Positions 42,761 through 51,120 of a stretch of DNA of 51,120 nt are shown here, in pieces (within the stretch, counting starts at the first letter, position 1; every line of letters starts with the position of its first letter). The stretch lies in the NCBI RefSeq assembly GCF_000315625.1, contig NW_005434620.1, forward strand, positions 371,883-423,002, in the 5' to 3' direction. The notes under the pieces were generated by a model. The model worked only from the letters and a program-made list of their open reading frames with translations. It was not told the origin of the DNA and made no database searches. This stretch comes from Guillardia theta CCMP2712. Taxonomy: Eukaryota > Cryptophyceae > Pyrenomonadales > Geminigeraceae. The position numbers and the translations under genes are program-made.

Positions 42761-43962
42761 TCAGACAACAGAATCACCATGAGACCTCCACAGGCTTACA
42801 TATTCATCTGGAGATGAAAGGACTTGTGGGATCAGAACGTTCAATTTGTTCGTCTTCCGTTCGAGGGTCGACTGTTCCTCTGAGGACCAATCATCACGAA
42901 CTCGGGATCGAATTGAAAGAGAAGAAGTTGATCTGCGTGACGAGTCTTTCATCTCCGGGCTTCTACTGTGTCTGAATTCAGAAAGTGGGTCATTACAAGA
43001 TGCTTTGGCAGCTGTCAAGTCAAACCCACCTGTACAGCTCACTCGCACGAAGGGCTTGAAAGTGAGATTCTCCGTCATAGCCTTGCATCGAATTTGTATC
43101 TACCTGTTGATTAGCAACAGAGTTGTTGATCTTTCCCAAGTGTCAGTCATCGTAGCAGACATAGCTATGCTACTCTGACCTGTCTCAAGAAATGATCTGT
43201 GCTCTCCGACCTCCGTTCCTTTCTGGACGGTGATGTCTCTAAGAAGAGCTTGGGGTTTCCAGTAGAATACATGCGGTAGTTCGAGAAACTAGGAGGAAAG
43301 CTTTCGAGCTCATTCCTCAGTTCTTGCTTTGTTTGTCTGTAAAAGCGATCCGCAACAGGAGGACTTGTCAACGATTTTTTTCCTGGACTTGTGTCATGGC
43401 GCCTTTGAAGATAAGACGACACGTTACGGCCAGTCCAATAATCCCCAGGGGTGATGGTCAGGAAATCATCCAGGAGCAGCGAGGTGTCAAGAAATTCAGG
43501 CGTCGTGCAGCTCGAGACTGAGAGCTTGGGAGACGATGCAGGGGGTCGAGAAGCAGGCGCGCTCCGGACTGGTCGGGGAGAAACGAGGTTGTCCAGAGGT
43601 TGGTTCTGCAACGCAGGCGCCTTTTCCTGGGAATCTTGAGCCTCGAGATGTTCATGCTCTGAGACAACTCTCGGCTTCAGACCTGCGATGTTGTTCTTCC
43701 TCGGCGACTGCTTCGATGCGACTTCATAGCGCCGTGCGCCGGCCCAACCCCTCTTAGCGATCCTGTTATGGTGGAGGATCGTCTTGATCAGACGGAAGTC
43801 GACCCCGGACCTGACGGAGGATGTGCTTGAAGAGCCGGTTTCGTTGAGAACATGCTGCTCCGCTCTCTCTGCCTGTTCTGCAGACGCATCGTGATGCTTC
43901 CGAGGGGAAAGCTGCCGCACGACAAGGGGCGATCCGACTGCTGGATAGCTCGACCTTGCCAT
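42761..43962 (-). CDS. Unknown 367-aa protein, two exons
   Basis: Exons 43962-43180 and 43081-42761 join in phase 0. The start ATG (MARSSYPAVGSPLVVRQLSP) was chosen because upstream sequence has no in-frame ATG, though an upstream exon is possible. The protein is Ser/Arg/Pro-rich and probably mostly disordered. It has one denser segment (TITPGDYWTGRNVSSYLQRR, then ADRFYRQTKQELRNELESFP). No signal peptide, membrane segment or known motif is seen. Its end lies about 115 bp from the convergent Sfi1-like stop. No function is proposed. Confidence 0.6.
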
Positions 43963-44800
43963 CTTCACAGAATCATGTTCGTTTTGCTCTGCAAAGGATT
44001 CCAATCTGTTTGCTCCCACTTCAGCCTGGCAGCAGTCTTTCCGTCACTGTATTTCTTGCAAGCTCTGCGTCGCAGGCCGTACTCCTCGGTGTGACTTTCT
44101 TCTCGACGAATCCTCCTTCCGTTCCTTGATCGTCGATACTGTCTTCCTCTTTTGTGCCTGTTTGCACTTCTTCTATTCTCTTTACTTTGTGGGCCAACAC
44201 CTATTACGCTAACTCCTTCGTATGCTTGCCTTCCTAAACTTGACAAAACTGTAGGTTGCTCTCCTTCATCGTCTCGCCTTCGATCTACTCGTCTGCGCTT
44301 GTTGCTATCTATCCTCCCTCTCCTTCCAACGGCTCCTCCCCACTTCCTACCTCTCCTCTCCTCTCCTCTACCTATCTCGTCACCGCTTCGACTGCCCTGC
44401 CGGCTTCTCAGCGCCTGCCATTGCCACCACCCCTACCCTGCAGAGTACATAGTCGTGTTCCTAGAGATAGGGGTAGGGGGTGGGAAAATGTACCGGTCAA
44501 TCTACAGAGCCACAGTGGACGCTTCTTGTAAAGAAGGGGGTGGGTTGTAGTAAAGAAGGGGGTAGGGGTCCTGCAGAGTGGGGATGAGACCAACAAAACC
44601 AAAAATGAGAGGCGGGCCAACCCCTGGGCCAACCCCCAAGTTGATTGAGGGGGGATGAGGGTAAAAAAAGTAGAAGGTTTGGTGGGAGGGGGATGAGCGG
44701 GGATGCGGGACCGGCCAATGGAAGGTGCCCAGTCATGGCGTAAGGGGAGGTAGCAGGAGGAGGCAGGACCTGCATGCCAGTCTCTCCTCCCCGTCTGGTC
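43963..44800. other. Spacer between divergent genes with CT-rich and G-rich parts
   Basis: CT-rich from about 44,250 to 44,440. A block from 44,455 to 44,720 is full of GGGGGT/GGGGAT, with AAAGAAGGGGGT(A/G)GG present twice (about 44,530 and 44,553) and short inverted GGCCAACCCC motifs. No supported exon. Confidence 0.5.
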
Positions 44801-46570
44801 ATGAGCATAGTCCTCAGAGCTCTCGTCTCTCCGACGCCCTCCCGCCCTCCTCGGTCTCCCCGGTTGTTGAAGCCTAGCTCCATTGCCCTCATGACAATCG
44901 TGGCCCTGGTCCTCTTGGAGTCATGTCAGCCGAAGTTTGCGCCCCGGTGGACTGCTGCTGGACCATCCAAGAGCAACATGAAAGAACCTTCTGCGCCTGT
45001 TGACCAGGCGCCAGGAACAAGTGACGGGGTCTGCCATGATAGGCAATGTGAGGAGCTCAAGGCTGCGGAAACAACTCCGGAGGACTCTCCGTTCCCGCCT
45101 CCATATTCAACGACCCTATCGATACCTGTGCGTGCAGAAGATCAGACGTCCTCAGATGCTGTCCCAGATCATCGGACGAGCTCGCTGCATGTTCCGCCAG
45201 GAACGGTCTTCTATCATGGGGTGACGGTGGGAATGACGGTTGTGGCAAGGGACAAGTACTCGAAAGTTGTCGCGGTGAAGGGCGCTCCGCCGTTCCTGAT
45301 AAACGTCACTGACGTCGGGGATACCAATACAGGGTCGTTCTTTGACCTGAGGAATGGAACATACTTCATCTATACCACGATATATTTCTCTCCTGCCCTC
45401 CTGAAGGCAAAAGCCCCCGAGGTGTGGGTGAGGTTGGGAGGGAAGCACATTCAGGGGAGCCCGTACAGGATGACTATCGACATGACCAAGATTGCTCGAA
45501 ACTATCAGGAGCGGGTGGCGCTGGCGGAGAAAGTTGGAAGGTCCCATGACCTTGGAGGCCCCAATGGTTGCGACAGCGACTTTGTGATTGTGACTGGAGC
45601 GAGCACAAGCATGTTCGACAGGGCTGTCAACCTTGTGGGGTCGATACACCATTGGGCACCAGCCGTGCCTGTCGTGTTCTATGACTTAGGCCTGTCGACG
45701 GCACAGGTGGAAGATGTGCGGACGTGGGAGAACGTGGACTACAGGAAGTTTGCGTTCAACGAGCATGCAGCGCACATGCGAGTCGATGAGAAGTTAACGC
45801 AGAACGGGACCAAGGGGGCGTACTCGTGGCGAGCTCCGATCCTTGTCGAGGTCTTGGAGCAGCACCAGTGCATGCTCTGGCTGGATGCCGGCCTGGAGAT
45901 CAGATCTGACCTCTCAGTCGTCATTGGGCATATCGCCGTGGACGGGAATTTCTTCGTGACCAACGGTTGGCCGAGTCCGAACCGCTTCACGCATCCGGCG
46001 GTGGTTGAGTGGCACGGGCTGAAGGAGAAGGACTTCTTCCTGCCCGACCCCACAGGCACTGGCATGAGAAACGAGATCGAGGCGTGCGGGGGAATCCAAG
46101 GCTATCGGCGAGGGAGCCTTGCGCACAGGGAGGTTCTGTCAGGATATTACATATGCCTCATGGATCCGACCTGCATCGCGCCTCCGAACGCGTCAAAGAT
46201 GAATTTCCGCCAAGACCAGACTGTCTTGAACGTCGTGCTGGCATCTTACAGGCTGAAGATCCCGCTGGATTCTCCCGAGTACTTCATCCTTCTTCCGCAC
46301 ACAGCAAGGAAGTATTGGGAGCACCCTATTCCGAAGCATCAGTTTCCTGTTCACGAGGACGGGACTTTCCGCCCTTGTGACAAGGGAGAGATCTTCAAAG
46401 ACAACAAGTGTGTGAGGTGTGAGGCTCAGGACGGCATGTGCGAGGATGATGTCTTGGATGAAGCAGATGGAGCAGAATACTGCGAGGATCTCGTCATCTT
46501 CATCAGGAGAGCGTTCGAGCCGAAGCTGTTTGAGGACAAGTTGCGGTACAGACTGATAGGAGGCATATAA
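44801..46570 (+). CDS. Type II membrane glycosyltransferase-like protein with filamin-Ig domain, 589 aa
   Basis: One uninterrupted frame. After a basic, Pro/Arg-rich leader, residues about 29-43 form a signal anchor (SSIALMTIVALVLLE). Residues about 115-225 are a filamin-type Ig domain (YHGVTVGMTVVARDKYSK ... HIQGSPYRMTI). The rest resembles a DUF1647-type glycosyltransferase fold: DFVIVTGASTSMFD, VVFYDLGLSTAQ, YSWRAPILVEVLE, MLWLDAGLEIRSD, EACGGIQGYRRG, NFRQDQTVLNVVL. The LDAG motif is the likely nucleotide-sugar/metal region, in place of DxD. Expected location: Golgi or ER lumen, modifying glycoproteins or glycolipids. An in-frame ATG lies 27 bp upstream (44774). A similar Ig domain is fused to the esterase at the left end of the window. 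Confidence 0.78.
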   Translation: MSIVLRALVSPTPSRPPRSPRLLKPSSIALMTIVALVLLESCQPKFAPRWTAAGPSKSNMKEPSAPVDQAPGTSDGVCHDRQCEELKAAETTPEDSPFPPPYSTTLSIPVRAEDQTSSDAVPDHRTSSLHVPPGTVFYHGVTVGMTVVARDKYSKVVAVKGAPPFLINVTDVGDTNTGSFFDLRNGTYFIYTTIYFSPALLKAKAPEVWVRLGGKHIQGSPYRMTIDMTKIARNYQERVALAEKVGRSHDLGGPNGCDSDFVIVTGASTSMFDRAVNLVGSIHHWAPAVPVVFYDLGLSTAQVEDVRTWENVDYRKFAFNEHAAHMRVDEKLTQNGTKGAYSWRAPILVEVLEQHQCMLWLDAGLEIRSDLSVVIGHIAVDGNFFVTNGWPSPNRFTHPAVVEWHGLKEKDFFLPDPTGTGMRNEIEACGGIQGYRRGSLAHREVLSGYYICLMDPTCIAPPNASKMNFRQDQTVLNVVLASYRLKIPLDSPEYFILLPHTARKYWEHPIPKHQFPVHEDGTFRPCDKGEIFKDNKCVRCEAQDGMCEDDVLDEADGAEYCEDLVIFIRRAFEPKLFEDKLRYRLIGGI

Positions 46571-47074
46571 TACAAAATCATGATCGAAACTGAGCAGTGA
46601 AGGAGGGTAGATGACTGGAAGAGATGGATGGGATAGAAAGGCCGACAAACTAGAGAGGAGAGGTAGAGAAGCGAGACAGAGTCTGAGAAGGAGGAGCAAG
46701 GATGGAGAAAGAGCTGGGTGGGCGAGGAGGAGGGACAAGGAACGAGCGACGAGGGACAGGGAAGACAAAGTTTGTTGCCTCTGAACTTTCATGGGGCAAC
46801 GAGAAGGAACTTCAGGAAGCGTCCGCTCGGCAGCGCACTCAGATCTTGGAGAAAGAAGGGGTACCCTCAAACAATATTAGGGTGATGGTAGACAGGGGTA
46901 CTGCAAAAGGGGGTAATGGTGGAAATTTTCGAGTAAGTACCGGTGATATAAAAGTTATTGACTAGGGTACGATTGGATTTCTGCCTCAAATTGTATCGAG
47001 AAATGAAAATTTGAGGTAGGGGTTGTCCAGGCACCCCTGGGCGGGGGGGGTCTTGGAAACGGTGGGGATCCACA
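46571..47074. other. Spacer upstream of the PAZ gene
   Basis: Purine-rich to about 46,760, then mixed sequence with GGGGTAC at 46,858 and 46,895, AT-rich near 46,930-47,010 and a G9 run at about 47,042. The frame 46,702-46,965 has no recognisable motif. Confidence 0.5.
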
Positions 47075-48893
47075 ATGGTGCGATGGTCAGCGATGCTGCT
47101 TGTCACGATGCTGGCGGACGTGATGAGAGGATGGGGAGGAGGGACAGGGATCATGGAGAGAGGACAAGACATGCTGGTTGGAGCAGGAGCACCTGCTCCT
47201 GCTCCTGCTCCTGCTCCGTTCTTGGACTTGTTGAAAAAGAACGACGAGTGGGCTACCATTCGCGCCTCCATGACCAACTTGGAGCAGGAGTCTTCGCTCT
47301 CCATGGTTGAACTCCTCAGTTTTCTTCGCAACGGCACCAATGGAACAAGATCTAAGGAGCTGGTCAAGGACTTCTTCGATCCTAAAGGAAAGTTTGTGCG
47401 ATCTTGCCGTACAGAGATCGAGCAACGCCGGACTCTTGTCTTGAAGCATCCCTCCATGCTTTCATGGTGGTTGCCATCTGTTGCTCTTGTTTTCATTGTT
47501 CAGCTCGAAGAACAATTCATCGTGTACTGCGACAGAAAGGAGAGCAATAAGGATTCTGCCTTCAAGTTCCCACATGTGTACGCCAGTGCCGCTCAGATCA
47601 GCAACCATGCTTTTGTCCATGAATCCTTCCGGTCCTGGTTTGGAGTCCTGCCAGAAAAGCTTGTCCTCCTCAACCCGCCTGAAGACCCACACCTGCTCTC
47701 CTCCAGCAGACTTTTTTATGTGAAACTGCCACGTCCAGTACTGGGGAGCGAAGTGATTGGGGTCGTAGCCAGCCGATCAAACCATCTGTATGTCTTTCAA
47801 GCTGACATCCCAACGTTGGCAGGACTGAGCATGCCATCTCTGCATGAGAAGGCTCGAGAGCTGATGCTGATGAGGAAGGGGATGCTGAACATGCGAGGAG
47901 TGAAACCTCCTGCTGGGTTCGACGTTGACCCGAAGAGGATCGCTGAGTTTGTGCAGAACCGCTCTGAGCACAAGGCCCCTGTACGTGTCAGTCTTGGGGA
48001 TGTAGCGCATCGAGGAGGAGAGACGAGGAGACAGAGGCATGAACGATCGCTGATCGACTGGTTTGCAGACCAACTGCCAACGTGCTATAACCTGGTGAAG
48101 GGACTCAGGAAGGGGAGGTGCTTTGCGATCACGCTGGAGAGGGAAATGAAGCAAGCGAGCGGGAGGCAAGGGCACAACAGCATGTGGCAGAGCGTGTTCT
48201 CTACTTTCATGAACGCCCTCCTTCCCTCGAATACAAGGATGAAGTTCGTTGGGATCGTCGCACGTGCGGCCAACGGTTCTCAGGTTTTCTTCATTCCTTC
48301 CAACATGTCGAAAGTGTCCGCATCGCGTATCCTCACTTACGTGCCCGAGCAAAGTGAAGAAACAGCAGGAACAATGCCAAAGAGGAAGATCCTAACGGTC
48401 TCTACCATCTATGCAAAGATGGGGTACAAGCTGTCGTACCCGAACTTGCCATGTGTGGTGGTAGAATCCTCGAACAAGACAGACAAAAGGTGGCAATTCG
48501 ATTTCTATCCGATGGAGTGTTGCAAGATTGTGCTGGAAGAGGAAGGTTCCGAGAGATTCAAAGGCGGGAGGGAGTGGATCAGGCAATCGGATGCTGATTA
48601 CTTCAGCATCACAAAATTGCATCGAGACTTCTTGAGGAATGGCGATGAGAAGATTTTCGAAATCTTGCAACCTCCTGGGGAGATTTTTGCACCCGCCAGA
48701 GGGCCCTGGGTTCCTTGCGACGAGAACGAGAAGCCTTGGGAGGGAAATTGGACGAATTTGGAGGACGGGGAAGAAGGCGATGCAAACATGAAGAAATTTG
48801 TAGGTCCCGAGCGCATTGTACAGATAAGAAGCCACAAGGATTTGGAAGCAATATGGAGAGCTCAAGAGAAGGCAAAGAAGGAGGGGGGCGAGG

Positions 48894-48929
<36 letters not shown>

Positions 48930-49726
48930 TCGAGGACGAGGTCGAGGTCGAGGTCGAAGACGAGGAAAAGGAGGAGGAACAGGATGAAGAGGAGAAGGAA
49001 CAGGAGGAGGGAAAGGAGGGAGATTTGAGGTGGGATGCGATGGAAGCACAGGGGGAAGGAGGAGGAGAGAAGGATGCAGACAAGTCAGCGTCTGCAGCAG
49101 GGGCCGATGAAAGCTCTGTCGAGATCAGCCTGTCGGAGTCAGAAGAAGGGAAGGAGCACGGAGGGATGGCAAAGATGCTGTCCGAGTACAAGAGTAAGCT
49201 GACGGTGCTGACGGCAAGGATGGGCCCTCTGCTCATGTCGCAGATCAACCAGGGATGGAATCTGATGTACAAGGAGGACAGTCCCAAGAGCGAGCAGCTG
49301 GGGTTTCCCAGGCTGCGAGATCTGCTGTTGGCGCTTCCTGACTGCGTGAGACTGGAATGGGATCGAGAGGCCAACGACTACGTCGTGTTCTTACGACATC
49401 CCAAGGACAAGGCTGAAAGCATAATCAAACTAAAGGAGCAGGGAGATGCCTCGAACGAGGAGAGCGACGGAGGAGTAGGAGCAGGAAGGTTGTTACGCCC
49501 GTCACGGCAGGATGGGGATGTCATGTCATTGTCGCCTGAAGTGACGGAAGATGATGGGGAACGGGAGAGAAAGAACAACCAGGTGTTTCAGAAGCTGGGC
49601 AAGATGGAAGATGATTTGAAATGCTTGCTGGATGAAATCGACAACAAGCAGGAGGAGGAGGAGTGGGGAGGGACAAGATTGAGAGCAAGAGTGGTGAGGA
49701 CAGGGAGGAAAGAGCTGTTGATGTGA
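47075..49726 (+). CDS. PAZ-domain protein with acidic linker and LOTUS/OST-HTH-like domain, no PIWI, 883 aa
   Basis: One open frame. Residues about 385-490 look like an Argonaute-type PAZ domain: FVGIVARAANGSQVFFIPSN, then KILTVSTIYAKMGYKLSYPN, LPCVVV, and FYPMECCKIV, the PxLPC...PMExC pattern that forms the RNA 3'-end pocket. Residues about 600-660 are an Asp/Glu repeat. Residues about 700-776 (YKSKLTVLTARMGPLLM ... GFPRLRDLLLALPD, CVRLEWDREANDYVVFLRHP) have the length and GF-LxxLL-P pattern of LOTUS domains, which bind RNA or DEAD-box helicases. The N-terminal 380 residues contain FLDLLKKNDEWATIRASM, KELVKDFFDPKGKF and WFGVLPEKLVLLNPP, and are not recognised. No RNase III or PIWI block follows. 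The start is uncertain (other ATGs at 47,093 and 47,153), and a pyrimidine-rich stretch at about 47,470-47,503 could be a short intron. Confidence 0.65.
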
Positions 49727-49767
49727 ACAAACCCTTCTTGACCTTAAACGTCGACCGCAACATCAAT

Positions 49768-50589
49768 ATGCAAGGTGGGAATGCGATGATGCCGTCTGAG
49801 AGTGGGAAACCTGAGCACCATGTAAGAAATTCTTCTAACTATCTTCAATTCATGAGAGAGGACACAAACTCATACCAAAAGCTGTTGGAGAAGCTGGAAA
49901 GCAGATTTGAAAAAGACAAATGTCTGGTGCTAGGGCAGGGAAAACTTGCTGAGCTTGTCAAAGGTTCTCGTGCAAAGGAGGAGGTCAAGGAGGTCAAGGA
50001 GGTCAAGGAGGTCAAGGAGGTCAAGGAGGAGAAGCAACAGCATCTACAACTACAGGGATTGCTTGAGAAGGAGAAGAGTCTTGAGCAGCAGCAGCGGCAG
50101 GAGCATCGGAAGCAGCAGGAGAAAGCGCTGGAACGGGGACGGTGGCAGAGGCAGGCAGTTGAAGTGGAGGGCACGGAGGTAGTGCACCAACGGCTAGGGG
50201 GGGATCAGAAAGTAGAAGCGCTGAAAGCTTGCCTGTCCAAGATGCAGGAGGGACTGAAGCTATACTTCGATGCTGCTCAGCAAGCGCTGGAGACATTCTG
50301 CCGTTCGGATGAGGGAGGAGGAGGAGAGGTAGAGAGGAGAGTGGTTCGTCCCTACCCGAAGGAGGGGGAGGAGAGGGAGGGAAGAGGGGAGAAGAGGGAG
50401 CAAGGGAGGAGGGACGCGGGCAGGAGCGGAGAGACAGAGCGAGGACTAGTGCGGAGTGTCAGGAAGGACAAGTCGATCCGGGAGTTCTTCATGGAGGAGC
50501 TTGCGGATTTGTCTGCTGCTTACTCCGTCTTGGGAGTCCCGAAGAATCTGACGATAAGGGAGGAGGAGGGAGGAGAGAGGAGCAGCTGA
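49768..50589 (+). CDS. Coiled-coil, KEV-repeat protein or 3' exon of the PAZ gene, 273 aa if separate
   Basis: The frame is open from 49,663, overlapping the end of the PAZ frame by 64 bp in another frame; its first ATG is at 49,768, only 42 bp after the PAZ stop. Visible parts: SNYLQFMREDTNSYQKLLEK, five KEV repeats from a 9-bp unit (49,981-50,030), a Gln/Glu/Arg coiled coil, a charged Glu/Arg stretch, and SIREFFMEELADLSAAYSVL near the C-terminus. The short spacing and lack of a promoter-like gap suggest it is a downstream exon of the PAZ gene; one phase-compatible intron is GTGAAC at 49,725 to an AG near 49,802. It is not a recognised family. Confidence 0.5.
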   Translation: MQGGNAMMPSESGKPEHHVRNSSNYLQFMREDTNSYQKLLEKLESRFEKDKCLVLGQGKLAELVKGSRAKEEVKEVKEVKEVKEVKEEKQQHLQLQGLLEKEKSLEQQQRQEHRKQQEKALERGRWQRQAVEVEGTEVVHQRLGGDQKVEALKACLSKMQEGLKLYFDAAQQALETFCRSDEGGGGEVERRVVRPYPKEGEEREGRGEKREQGRRDAGRSGETERGLVRSVRKDKSIREFFMEELADLSAAYSVLGVPKNLTIREEEGGERSS

Positions 50590-51120
50590 GTGAAAAGTGA
50601 GATGAACTCGTTATGCTGCCTCGACTCTCTGCCACTGTTTCTTCAATCTCTGCTCCCATCTTTGTCCTCCCCTAACCTTCCTCTCCTCTCCTCTCCCTCC
50701 CTCCCTCCCTCCCTGCTCCCTGCTTCTCCCTCCCTCGCTCCTTTGTCTTCTCTCCCCTTCCTCCCTCCTCCCTCCTCCCTCCTCCCTCCTCCCTGCTTTC
50801 ACTCCACTCCGTCTCCCCTCTCACGCCTTCCTTCCACACTTCAACACGCATGAAGATCCCTGCGGCTCCTCTTAGAGGGTCGAATGAGGAGGAAGGAGGA
50901 AGAGCAATCGACGAACCGAACGAGCAAGAGGACTACGAAGAGGACCGGAATTGTACTGGGTCGATGATCCTGTTCTGTTCGTGTCCAACAACGCCATTGC
51001 TGGGGGGGGGGATCCTAACATGCTTCTAGGGAGGGGGGGAGTCACGCTCCATCCTCTCCTCGCCTCACCTTCCAAGATTGGATTGCACCATGCCGAGCCA
51101 CTCCTTGTAAGGCAAGCTAC
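50590..51120 (+). other. CT-rich spacer and a possible exon running off the right edge
   Basis: 50,620-50,840 is CTCC-rich. From about 50,900 to the window end a plus frame stays open and reads ELYWVDDPVLFVSNNAIAGG, then GVTLHPLLASPSKIGLHH. This looks protein-like but has no clear start, splice site or family. Confidence 0.3.

Overview
This is a stretch of eukaryotic nuclear DNA. The genes have many short GT-AG introns (about 40-350 bp), pyrimidine-rich spacers and mixed strands, with no operons or ribosome binding sites. Two divergent genes carry N-termini that look like a signal peptide followed by a transit peptide with Phe at the predicted junction. That pattern is typical of algae with a red-lineage secondary plastid, so a cryptophyte such as Guillardia is my best guess. 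This is an inference, not a database match. All exon structures below were worked out by hand from splice-site phase and family motifs.

Layout, left to right. (1) Minus strand, running off the left edge: a secreted or luminal filamin-Ig plus PC-esterase protein (NXPE-like). (2) Plus: a 204-aa SAM-like protein in nine exons, one of 21 nt. (3) Plus: a tubulin-tyrosine-ligase-like (TTLL) protein with an N-terminal membrane anchor. (4) A divergent pair, both apparently plastid-targeted: a small unknown protein (minus) and a flavin-reductase-like protein (plus) whose last intron holds a 631-bp assembly gap. (5) Minus: a WD40 protein of the SKI8/WDR61 family. (6) Plus: an intronless SANT/trihelix-like, coiled-coil protein next to a GC-rich repeat block. 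(7) Plus, 17.7-34.2 kb: one giant gene for a secreted-to-transmembrane protein of roughly 4,500 aa. It has Cys-rich modules, two thrombospondin-type-3 arrays, six repeats of a Calx-beta-like/sushi/Cys-rich unit, one transmembrane helix and a cytoplasmic tail ending in a PDZ domain. (8) Minus: a SANT + BTB + zinc-ribbon protein matching the SANBR (KIAA1841) family. (9) Plus: an Sfi1-like protein with a near-perfect 393-bp tandem repeat. (10) Minus: an unknown 367-aa protein. (11) Plus: a type II membrane glycosyltransferase with a filamin-Ig domain. (12) Plus: a PAZ-domain protein with a LOTUS-like domain and no PIWI, followed by a coiled-coil reading frame.

Themes: at least four genes make surface or secretory-pathway proteins (NXPE-like, glycosyltransferase, giant adhesin-like protein, anchored TTLL), two are plastid proteins, and two touch RNA metabolism (SKI8, PAZ-LOTUS). 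The most unusual items are the PAZ-LOTUS protein, the giant PDZ-tailed surface protein with introns at the same place in its TSP3 repeats, and the membrane-anchored TTLL with an altered active-site motif.
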